Shown in pieces: positions 25,732-33,002 of a DNA stretch of 64,000 nucleotides. The first letter of the stretch is position 1. Each line of letters starts with the position of its first letter. The notes under the pieces were generated by a model, which worked only from the letters and a program-made list of their open reading frames with translations, was not told the origin of the DNA and did not search any database. This stretch comes from an uncultured Candidatus Melainabacteria bacterium. Lineage in GTDB: Bacteria > Cyanobacteriota > Vampirovibrionia > Gastranaerophilales > Gastranaerophilaceae. A program made the position numbers and the translations under genes. The stretch covers positions 1 to 64,000 of the forward strand of contig CAKUUY010000005.1 in assembly GCA_934693235.1 (NCBI GenBank), written 5' to 3'.

Positions 25732-27489
25732 ATGATTTTAGACAAAGTTAATAGCCCTGATGATTTAAAAAATTTATCTGTTAAGGAGATGAATATTCTT
25801 GCAGATGAAATGCGTGATTTGATTATAAAAAAAGTAAATGCAACCGGTGGGCATATGGGACCAAATTTAGGTATTATTGAAACAACTATTGCAATGCACT
25901 ATGTTTTCAATTCTCCTGTTGACAAGTTTGTGTTTGATGTTTCTCACCAATGTTATCCGCATAAAATTTTAACCGGAAGAAAAGAGGGGTTTACGAATCC
26001 TGAAAACTATTTGAAATATACAGGTTATACAGCTCCGGAAGAAAGTGAACACGATTTGTTCAAAGTTGGTCACACATCAACTGCTGCAAGTTTGGCTGTC
26101 GGTGTCGCAAAAGCTCGTGATTTGAAAGGCGAAACAGGAAATGTTGTTGCAATTGTTGGTGACGGTTCTTTAAGTGGCGGTGAAGCTCTTGAGGGTTTTG
26201 ATAACGCAGCTGCTCTTGGTTCAAATATTATTCTCGTTCTAAACGATAATGATATGTCTATCGCAGAAAACCATGGTGGTATTTATTCTAACCTTAAACT
26301 TCTTCGTGATACAAAAGGTCAAGCTGAGTGCAATTTGTTCAAAGCTATGGGGTTTGATTATCTGTACGTGGATGAGGGTAATAATGTTGAAAAACTTATT
26401 GAAGCTTTCCAAAAAGTAAAAGATATTAATCATCCGATTGTTATGCACATAAAAACTATAAAAGGTCATGGTTTGGCTGTTGCGGAAGAAAATAAAGAAG
26501 CTTTCCACTGGATTATGCCAGGAACTTTGGATGAAAAACCGGCTCAAACAGAACCGGCTCCCGTAGTTGAAGATTATAATTCAATTACAAAAGATTTTAT
26601 TTTGAAAAAAGCCAAAGAAGATAAAACGGTAATTGCAGTTAACGCAGCAACCCCAGGGGTATTTGGTTTTGATACAGCATTTAGAAGTGAATTAGGTAAA
26701 CAATATACAGATGTTGGCATTGCAGAGGAACACGCAGTTGCATACTCTTCAGCTCTTGCTAAAATGGGAGCAAAACCAATTTTGGCAATTATGACATCAT
26801 TTGTTCAAAGAACTTATGACCAATTGTCACAAGATTTATGTTTGAATAATTCTCCACTAACTATTCTTGTTTATTGGGGTGGAATTTCAAATGCAGATGC
26901 GACACACTTGGGAAGTTTTGATATTTCAATGATGTCAAATATTCCAAATCTTGTTTACCTTTCTCCTACTAACAAAGAAGAATATCTTGCGATGCTAGAA
27001 TATTCTCTAAATCAAACAGAACATCCCGTTGCAATCAGAGTTCCTATGACTCCGCTTGAATCAACCGGTGTTAAAGATGAAACGGACTACTCAAAATTGA
27101 ATAAATTTAAACTTGTTGAAAAAGGTGAAAAAGTTGCAATTTTAGGTGTCGGTAATTTCTTCACCCTAGGGAAAGAAGTTAAAAAGGTTCTTAAAGAAAA
27201 ATTAGGTTTTGAATCGACATTAATTAATCCGGTATTTATGACTGGTGTTGATGAAGAACTTCTTGACGAATTAAAGGTGACTCACAATGTTGTAGTAACT
27301 CTTGAAGATGGAATTTTGGATGGTGGTTTTGGTGAAAAAATCGCTCGTTACTACGGAAATTCGAATATGAAAGTTTTGAATTTTGGAGGTAAAAAAGAAT
27401 TCACTGATAGAACTCCAATGGAAGAGCTTTATAACCGTTACCATTTAACGACAGATTTAATTGTTGAAGATGTCGCAAAATTATTATAG
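25732..27489 (+). CDS. dxs: 1-deoxy-D-xylulose-5-phosphate synthase-like thiamine enzyme
   Basis: A 585-residue transketolase-superfamily enzyme. The N-terminal half shows ATGGHMGPNLGIIETT, FDVSHQCYPHKILTGR and the thiamine diphosphate motif GDGSLSGGEALEGFDNAA ending in NDNDMSIAENHGG. The central Pyr domain has VGIAEEHAVAYSSALAKMG, and a transketolase C-terminal domain follows. It is shorter than the usual 620-640 residues of Dxs, mainly in the middle linker, and is closest to the compact Dxs-like variant of gut anaerobes. Dxs would feed isoprenoid and, with PdxJ, vitamin B6 synthesis. An unrelated transketolase-like activity is possible. AAGGAG precedes the ATG. Confidence 0.75.
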   Translation: MILDKVNSPDDLKNLSVKEMNILADEMRDLIIKKVNATGGHMGPNLGIIETTIAMHYVFNSPVDKFVFDVSHQCYPHKILTGRKEGFTNPENYLKYTGYTAPEESEHDLFKVGHTSTAASLAVGVAKARDLKGETGNVVAIVGDGSLSGGEALEGFDNAAALGSNIILVLNDNDMSIAENHGGIYSNLKLLRDTKGQAECNLFKAMGFDYLYVDEGNNVEKLIEAFQKVKDINHPIVMHIKTIKGHGLAVAEENKEAFHWIMPGTLDEKPAQTEPAPVVEDYNSITKDFILKKAKEDKTVIAVNAATPGVFGFDTAFRSELGKQYTDVGIAEEHAVAYSSALAKMGAKPILAIMTSFVQRTYDQLSQDLCLNNSPLTILVYWGGISNADATHLGSFDISMMSNIPNLVYLSPTNKEEYLAMLEYSLNQTEHPVAIRVPMTPLESTGVKDETDYSKLNKFKLVEKGEKVAILGVGNFFTLGKEVKKVLKEKLGFESTLINPVFMTGVDEELLDELKVTHNVVVTLEDGILDGGFGEKIARYYGNSNMKVLNFGGKKEFTDRTPMEELYNRYHLTTDLIVEDVAKLL

Positions 27490-27520
27490 ATGTCAGGATA
27501 TTAATAAAAATCTTTTATAT

Positions 27521-27557
27521 AACACCTGATAGTTACTATTAACTATCGGGTGTTTTT
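27521..27557 (+). terminator. Intrinsic terminator after dxs-like gene
   Basis: A 15-bp stem AACACCTGATAGTTA / TAACTATCGGGTGTT with one mismatch or G-T pair, a 4-base loop and a T run. Confidence 0.85.
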
Positions 27558-27583
27558 ATGTTATTTTATTTTTAGGAGGTCAT

Positions 27584-28000
27584 ATGTACACGATTAAAGA
27601 AGTTGCAGAGAAAATGGATGTTTCAGAACATACACTTAGGTTTTGGGCAAAAAGCGGTTTTTTCCCGTTTGTAAAACGAGATAAAAATAATATCAGAGTG
27701 TTTTCTGATAGTGATTTGGACTGGGTAAAAATTGTAAAATGTTTACGAGCTGTAGGAACTGAAAATAAAGCTATTAAACGATATATTGATCTTTGTATTA
27801 TCGGAGATAGCACTATCACTGAACGTTATGGTATTATTCAGGCAACTAAGTTAAAAGCTCAAAAACAAATGGAAGAACTTCAAAGGCAAATGGAGCTTTT
27901 GGATTTTAAAGAAGCTTTCTATCAAAATTTGATTAAAAATAATTTGAAAGATACATGGAATCCTATGAACAAACGTGTTCCGGAAGACGCAGTTGTGTAA
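27584..28000 (+). CDS. MerR-family transcriptional regulator
   Basis: A 138-residue regulator. The N-terminal winged helix is typical (YTIKEVAEKMDVSEHTLRFWAKSGFFPFVKRD, NNIRVFSDSDLDWV), followed by a dimerisation coiled coil (KAQKQMEELQRQMELLDFK). There are no metal-binding Cys residues, so an organic ligand or another signal is likely. The ribosome-binding site AGGAGG is near perfect. hydE starts 9 bases after its stop, so the two are co-transcribed. Confidence 0.9.
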   Translation: MYTIKEVAEKMDVSEHTLRFWAKSGFFPFVKRDKNNIRVFSDSDLDWVKIVKCLRAVGTENKAIKRYIDLCIIGDSTITERYGIIQATKLKAQKQMEELQRQMELLDFKEAFYQNLIKNNLKDTWNPMNKRVPEDAVV

Positions 28001-28009
28001 GAGGTTGGT

Positions 28010-29005
28010 GTGCAAGATTTTTCCAGAAAAGAAATAATTGATATTCTAAAAGATGATAGCCAAAATGATTGGTTGTTTTCGCTTGCGGATAAAGTAAGAA
28101 AGGAAAATGTCGGAGATGAAGTTCATCTGCGAGGGCTTATTGAGTTTTCAAATATCTGTAAAAGAACTTGTAAGTATTGTGGTTTGAGATGTGAAAATAA
28201 AGAACTTGAAAGATATCGAATTGAACCTGTCGACATAATTTTTTATGCTCAAAAAGCTGTTGATATGGGCTACAAAACAATTGTTTTGCAATCCGGTGAG
28301 GATGAATTTTATTCAAAAGATGTTCTTTGCAAAGTTATTAAAGGAATAAAAGAGCTTGATGTTGCATTGACTCTTAGTGTTGGAGAAAGAAGTTTTGATG
28401 ATTATAAAGCTTTTAAAGATTGTGGTGCTGACAGATATTTGATAAGAATTGAAACGACCGATAGAGAGTTATACAAAAAAATGCACCCGAATATGAGTTT
28501 TGATAATCGTGTAAGATGTTTGAAAGATTTGGGTAAATTAGGCTATGAAGTAGGAACGGGTTGCCTTGTAGGACTTCCTGATCAAACTATAGATTCTCTT
28601 GCTGATGATATTTTGTTTTTTAAAGAAATTAATGCAGATATGGTTGGAATTGGACCATTTATTGCACATCCGCATACTCCATTGAAAGATTTTCCAAATG
28701 GAGATTTTACGCTTGCGTTGAAAGTAATGGCATTAACAAGAATTTTGTTGAAAAACATAAATATTCCGGCAACAACGGCTATGGAAACCCTTAATCCAAA
28801 TGGAAGAATAATAGCTTTGCAAAGCGGAGCGAATGTTGTAATGCCAAATGTTACAACAACAGAATATCGTGCAAAATATGAGATATACCCGAATAAGATT
28901 TGTATAAACGAAAATCCGTCACAATGTTTCCATTGTATAAGCGGAAAAATAAAATCAATTGGTAGAACTATTTCAACAGGTTACGGATTTAGAAATAACA
29001 AATAA
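28010..29005 (+). CDS. hydE: [FeFe]-hydrogenase maturation radical SAM protein HydE
   Basis: A 331-residue radical SAM enzyme that helps build the H-cluster diiron subsite of [FeFe]-hydrogenase. The cluster-binding motif is CKRTCKYCGLR. Downstream are VLQSGEDE, the SAM-binding TLSVGER, YLIRIETTDRELYKKMHP and GLPDQTIDSL, which match HydE more closely than BioB or PylB. The GTG start at 28010 follows GAGGTTGG. HydF, HydG and the hydrogenase itself are not in the window. Linkage to a MerR regulator may indicate control of hydrogen metabolism. Confidence 0.85.
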   Translation: MQDFSRKEIIDILKDDSQNDWLFSLADKVRKENVGDEVHLRGLIEFSNICKRTCKYCGLRCENKELERYRIEPVDIIFYAQKAVDMGYKTIVLQSGEDEFYSKDVLCKVIKGIKELDVALTLSVGERSFDDYKAFKDCGADRYLIRIETTDRELYKKMHPNMSFDNRVRCLKDLGKLGYEVGTGCLVGLPDQTIDSLADDILFFKEINADMVGIGPFIAHPHTPLKDFPNGDFTLALKVMALTRILLKNINIPATTAMETLNPNGRIIALQSGANVVMPNVTTTEYRAKYEIYPNKICINENPSQCFHCISGKIKSIGRTISTGYGFRNNK

Positions 29006-29029
29006 AATATTTAGGACTATGGCAAAGGC

Positions 29030-29058
29030 TTGAAAAAGTCTTCAATATATGTTAAACT
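29030..29058 (+). promoter_or_regulatory. Promoter of pilin-like gene 1
   Basis: TTGAAA (29030-29035), 17-base spacer, TGtTAAACT with the -10 at 29053-29058. The -10 region and the following ggatttgtaca are identical upstream of pilin-like gene 2, so the two loci share a promoter. Confidence 0.65.
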
Positions 29059-29089
29059 GGATTTGTACATAAAAATTGGAGGAATTTGT

Positions 29090-30366
29090 ATGCAAGAAGA
29101 GATGAGTCGGGGGGGGGCAATCACGAACGTGAATTAGGATCTCCTTTAGCCGAAATAAACACTCATGTTGCTCATTTGAGTGAATTATCCTCTCACCAAG
29201 GGATAGAGTTAGAGAGAGGGGTTAGTTCAATTACAAGTATTGGTAAAAAGAACCAAAACCACTCAAACGAAACGAACTTATTCACTCATTCACCTATTCA
29301 CTTATTCACTTCAAAAAAAGTAGCATTTACTTTGGCGGAAGTTCTTATCACCCTCGGCATCATCGGTGTTGTTGCAGCACTAACAATGCCTGTACTTATT
29401 AGCAATGTTCAAGACAGAGTTAAACAAAAACGAGTTGAAAATATTAAGCAAAAACTAAGTAAAGTAACAGATAAAATGGCTGTACAAAGTGGCTTGATTG
29501 GTTATGGTGACACAATGTCTTTTGTCCAAGAAATGTCGAAACACATGAAATTAGCTAAAATTTGCGATAACAACCACATTTCCGATTGTTGGCCAACAGA
29601 AGAAGTAACCCTTAACGACGAGGGCAAAATTTGGGAAATATCTAAAACAAAGAATGCAAAAGCACTAAAAATGAGCCAAAATCTTCAAAATAATTGGGCT
29701 GATACGGTGGGAATAGTAACCGCAGACGGAACGTCAATGATTTTGAGCTATAAAAAAGACTGTGACTTTGATATTGATAAATTAGGTTTAAAAATGGATA
29801 AAAGTTCTTCTATGTCAAATTCTACAAAATGCCTATCAGGAATTTTTGATTGGAATGGAGCTAAAAATCCAAATAAACTAGATGATGATATTTTAAGAAT
29901 TGGTATGGCAACAGGGTTGGGAGATGAATGTGCAACAAAGGTTAACGGTAGGTGTACAACACCGGCATTCACTCCAGAACCGATTACTAGAGCAGAATGT
30001 GAAGAATCAAAAAGCAAACTTGGAATAAGTAGCTGTGGTTATGAACAAGATTACTGGGCTGGTGCGGTGAAGCAGTGTGGAGGTGTCCAGAACTTGATGA
30101 CAGCAGATGAATTAGCTAAATTTGCCAGTCTTCTTTATAAGGGTAATCCAATAATAAATTCTACAAAAGATACAGGACTTATAACTTTAAACATGTCTGT
30201 AGCAACGTCTATGGGGTTTATAGATTTGCCTTTTTCTATATTGTCAGGTGAAGAACGTAGCAATGGGGGGGTATATCGCCGCGATTTTTACTTGGGAATG
30301 ACTGGTTGGTACTTAACATCTCGAGAGGATAATAGATTAAATCAAACAATTTGCTTAAGTGAATAA
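29090..30366 (+). CDS. Prepilin-like protein 1, poly-G frame apparently OFF
   Basis: The well-placed ATG at 29090 follows GGAGG by 7 bases. Its frame runs through a 9-G tract (29109-29117) and stops at TAG 29135. The pilin frame itself is open from a TTG at 29086 with no suitable ribosome-binding spacing. One more G would join ATG and pilin. The pilin frame encodes a long leader, then VAFTLAEVLITLGIIGVV (cleavage before Phe, Glu5 kept), then a roughly 340-residue body. It is nearly identical to gene 2 for about its first half. Its last 40 residues align without gaps to gene 2's variable tail but lack that segment's C/G-ending codons, and they contain a 7-G run (30265-30271). Confidence 0.75.
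29109..29117 (+). repeat. Poly-G tract (9 G), phase-variation candidate
   Basis: Homopolymer six codons after ATG 29090. In this state the ATG frame terminates 6 codons after the tract. A tract of 10 G (or 7 G) would put the pilin in frame. Confidence 0.7.
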
Positions 30367-30377
30367 CAATTCAAACA

Positions 30378-30450
30378 AGCCGATAGGGAGTCTCGAACTC
30401 CCGACCTACTCATTACGAATGAGTTGCTCTACCAACTGAGCTATATCGGC
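30378..30450 (-). tRNA. tRNA-Thr (CGT)
   Basis: On the minus strand the acceptor arms are GCCGATA and TATCGGC, with a D arm GCTCAGTTGGTAGAGC. The anticodon stem ACTCA/TGAGT has loop TTCGTAA, giving anticodon CGT. The T arm contains GTTCGAG. CCA is not encoded. It lies 11 bases after the pilin-like gene 1 stop, on the other strand. Confidence 0.93.
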
Positions 30451-30484
30451 TTATTGTATTAAATTGTTTTATAAAAATTCTTGA

Positions 30485-31561
30485 TTATTGTGCTGAGCTA
30501 TCAATAACTCCGCCACCAAGTACTACATCTCCGTCGTACAAGACTACGGACTGTCCGATTGCAATTGATTTTTGCAAATCATCAAACACAACTTCTATTT
30601 TACCGTCTTCCAATGGTCTTGCCGTAACATTAACGGGCTCTTGTGTTGAACGAATTTTAGCTTGAGCTTTTATTTCTTCTTTTAGTCCATCTAGTGCAAT
30701 CCAGTTGAAATTAGTTGCAGTTAGTGATTTTTTGAATGTTTTGTCTGCAGGACCAACAACGACTTCATTTGTATCTTTGTTTAAAGATAACACGTACAGA
30801 GGCTCACTTGCTGAAACTCCAATTCCTTTTCTTTGTCCGATTGTGTAGTTCCAAATTCCTTTGTGAGTCCCTAAAATTTTGCCGTTTGTGTCTACAATGT
30901 TGCCTTCTTTTTCTTTTATTCCAAGTAATTCATTATAATCTCCATCGTAAAAGTCTTGGCTATCAGGTTTTTCAGCAACATCAAGTCCGTTATCTTTGGC
31001 AATTTTTCTGATTTCTTCTTTTGTATAAGTTCCAAGCGGCAAAAGAATATTTTTTAATTGGTCTTGTTTTAGTCTATATAGGAAATATGATTGATCTTTA
31101 TGAGGTGCAAGACCGCGTTTTAACAAAAATCTTCCATTCTCGCCCTCTTCAACTCTTGCATAGTGGCCGGTTGCAAACTTGTCAAATTCTAATCCGTTCT
31201 CTTTTGCCATAAGTGGTAGAGCGCCAAACTTTACTAAGGCATTACACCATACGCAAGGATTTGGAGTTCTGCCTTGAATATATTCGGATTTAAAGTTTTC
31301 AAGAACTATTTTTTCGTATTGTTCAACGCAATTGAACACGTAGTAAGGAATATCAAGTTGTTTTGCAATTCTTCTTGCTTCTTCAATATCTTCAACTTCG
31401 TCCGGTCCATAACATGCATTTTTGTGGCCGGTTTTCAGTGCCATTCCGTCTTTACCCCAAATTGACATTGTTGCACCGATAACTTCATGACCTTGCTGTT
31501 TTAAGATTAATGCTGCTGTTGAAGAATCTACTCCGCCTGATAATCCTACCAATATTTTCAT
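30485..31561 (-). CDS. mnmA: tRNA-specific 2-thiouridylase MnmA
   Basis: Thiolates U34 of tRNA-Lys, -Glu and -Gln, 358 aa. The N-terminal PP-loop is GLSGGVDSSTAALIL. The catalytic cysteines are in TPNPCVWCN and in the later region before the C-terminal beta-barrel. Other family blocks are ATGHYARVE, KDQSYFLYRL and PDSQDFYDGDY. The typical catalytic second Cys of the SQDxCF motif appears replaced: the motif reads SQDFYDGDY, without Cys. That would be an unusual MnmA variant. It is transcribed in the same direction as pflA, 95 bases downstream. Confidence 0.93.
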   Translation of the reverse strand: MKILVGLSGGVDSSTAALILKQQGHEVIGATMSIWGKDGMALKTGHKNACYGPDEVEDIEEARRIAKQLDIPYYVFNCVEQYEKIVLENFKSEYIQGRTPNPCVWCNALVKFGALPLMAKENGLEFDKFATGHYARVEEGENGRFLLKRGLAPHKDQSYFLYRLKQDQLKNILLPLGTYTKEEIRKIAKDNGLDVAEKPDSQDFYDGDYNELLGIKEKEGNIVDTNGKILGTHKGIWNYTIGQRKGIGVSASEPLYVLSLNKDTNEVVVGPADKTFKKSLTATNFNWIALDGLKEEIKAQAKIRSTQEPVNVTARPLEDGKIEVVFDDLQKSIAIGQSVVLYDGDVVLGGGVIDSSAQ

Positions 31562-31656
31562 TTTCAGTCCTTTTTTGTAAGTATATAATTATGTTTCAAA
31601 TCCATTTATTATTGAATTATAAGAAAACTCCCAAGTCAATAATTTTATACAAATTT

Positions 31657-32391
31657 TTACTTCTTTTTAAGTTCTTCAATAATAATATCTCTTGCCCAAA
31701 TAGCTTCTTGTTTGGTTGTGGGTGGTGTATTTTTTAATTTATAATCTATTTTTAAAGCTTCGTACTTTGGAATTGCCATATCGTGATAAGGCAACACATC
31801 TAGAGCTTTTATGTTTCTCAATGTCTTTAAAAATTGTCCAAGTTCTTTTAAATATTTTTCGTTAAGAGTAATGTTTTTGACAACAACATGTCTAATCCAA
31901 ACGGGAATTTGTTTTTCCGATAAGTATTTTGCAAAAGCTAAAATATTTTTATTTGATGTTCCTGTTAATTTTTTGTGCTCATTCTCGTCAATATGCTTTA
32001 TATCAAGTAAGACAAGGTCTGTATAATTGAGTAATTCGTTTATCTTTTCGGTATTTTCGGGGTTAAAAGTTACTCCTGAAGTATCAAGAGCAGTGTGGAT
32101 ATTTTTAGATTTCGCAACTTTAAACAGTTCTGTGACAAAATCAATTTGAAGTAGCGGTTCTCCTCCCGTTATGGTTATTCCGCCCGATTGAACAAACTCT
32201 TTTACACCATCGTATTTGTTCATAAGCTCATCAACAGTCATAAGTTTGTTCGCATCTGTTTGCCAAGTATCCGGATTGTGACAATATGCGCAACGCAAAG
32301 GACAGCCTTGCAAAAAGATTACAAAGCGTATTCCCGGCCCGTCGACTGTTCCGCAACTTTCTATTGAATGTATGTTTCCTTTGATTTTCAT
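31657..32391 (-). CDS. pflA: Pyruvate formate-lyase activating enzyme
   Basis: A 244-residue radical SAM enzyme that installs the glycyl radical on pyruvate formate-lyase. Marks are HSIESCGTVDGPGIRFVIF at the N-terminus, the cluster motif CPLRCAYCHNPDTW (C-x3-C-x2-C), TITGGEPLLQ and DTSGVTF. Together with the two-part pyruvate formate-lyase upstream on the same strand it completes the system. Here its target Gly would lie on the separate small subunit. A repeat element lies between pflA and the small subunit. Confidence 0.95.
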   Translation of the reverse strand: MKIKGNIHSIESCGTVDGPGIRFVIFLQGCPLRCAYCHNPDTWQTDANKLMTVDELMNKYDGVKEFVQSGGITITGGEPLLQIDFVTELFKVAKSKNIHTALDTSGVTFNPENTEKINELLNYTDLVLLDIKHIDENEHKKLTGTSNKNILAFAKYLSEKQIPVWIRHVVVKNITLNEKYLKELGQFLKTLRNIKALDVLPYHDMAIPKYEALKIDYKLKNTPPTTKQEAIWARDIIIEELKKK

Positions 32392-32407
32392 GCTTTTAAT
32401 AAATAAA

Positions 32408-32538
32408 GGCGGGGTAGGTACCCCGCCCTACAATTGTAAAGAACTTAGTGTCTTAGTATTCTAGTTATTGAACCCCTCACCCGCCTTTGGGCACCCTCTC
32501 CCCGTTGGGGCGAGGGGTGACTGCGTAATTATTACTAG
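32408..32538. repeat. GC-rich hairpin plus CCCCTCACCC repeat copy
   Basis: First a perfect 9-bp hairpin GGCGGGGTA/TACCCCGCC (32408-32427), related to the one at 54029-54048. Then a repeat at 32461-32538 with inverted ends (ctagttatt / attactag) and internal cccctcacccgcc ... ggggcgaggggtgac. A longer, interrupted copy of the same family lies at 32812-32982, on the other side of the small glycyl-radical gene. Confidence 0.65.
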
Positions 32539-32549
32539 TAACCTCAATT

Positions 32550-32789
32550 TTATAATGCACTATGGAATGTTCTTGAAATAACGTCATCTTGTTGTTCTTT
32601 AGTCAACTTGATGAAGTTTACAGCGTATCCTGAAACCCTTACAGTTAATTGTGGATATTTTTCAGGATGTGCTTGAGCATCAAGTAATGTTTCTCTATTG
32701 AACACGTTTACGTTCAAGTGATGCCCGCCTTTTTCTACGTATCCATCGATTAAATTTATCAAATTTTCTTCCTGCATTGTTGTAGGCAT
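32550..32789 (-). CDS. Stand-alone glycyl-radical subunit of pyruvate formate-lyase
   Basis: A 79-residue protein equal to only the C-terminal domain of pyruvate formate-lyase: NLINLIDGYVEKGGHHLNVNV, then LLDAQAHPEKYPQLTVRVSGYAV, with the radical Gly at position 54 of RVSGYAV. It has its own AGGAAA ribosome-binding site and ATG. It is shorter than E. coli GrcA/YfiD (127 aa), which repairs oxygen-cleaved PflB, but covers the same domain. Because the neighbouring large subunit lacks this domain, it probably serves as an obligatory second subunit rather than a spare part. Confidence 0.9.
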   Translation of the reverse strand: MPTTMQEENLINLIDGYVEKGGHHLNVNVFNRETLLDAQAHPEKYPQLTVRVSGYAVNFIKLTKEQQDDVISRTFHSAL

Positions 32790-32811
32790 AATTTTTCCTT
32801 TCTTGTTGGTT

Positions 32812-32982
32812 TGTACCCCTTCACCCGCCTATCGGCACCCTGTCTTGAATTTACTCCACGCTCTCAGAGTTACGCAAATGTGACACAGTCACAGTTTGCT
32901 CCATCTGTTCGTTGTCAGGACTCGTTGTTCTTCGTCCGTCCGTAAATTCGCTCTCCCAGTTAGGGGCGAGGGGTGACTCCGT
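32812..32982. repeat. CCCCTCACCC repeat inserted between the pyruvate formate-lyase parts
   Basis: The outer parts match the repeat at 32461-32538 (acccct.cacccgcc near the left end, ggggcgaggggtgact near the right end). The middle carries about 110 extra bases, including a perfect TGTGAC-ACA-GTCACA palindrome (32879-32893). It fills most of the 213-base gap between the large and small subunit genes. Confidence 0.65.
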
Positions 32983-33002
32983 ATTCTTTTTCTGTTGTTT
33001 CG

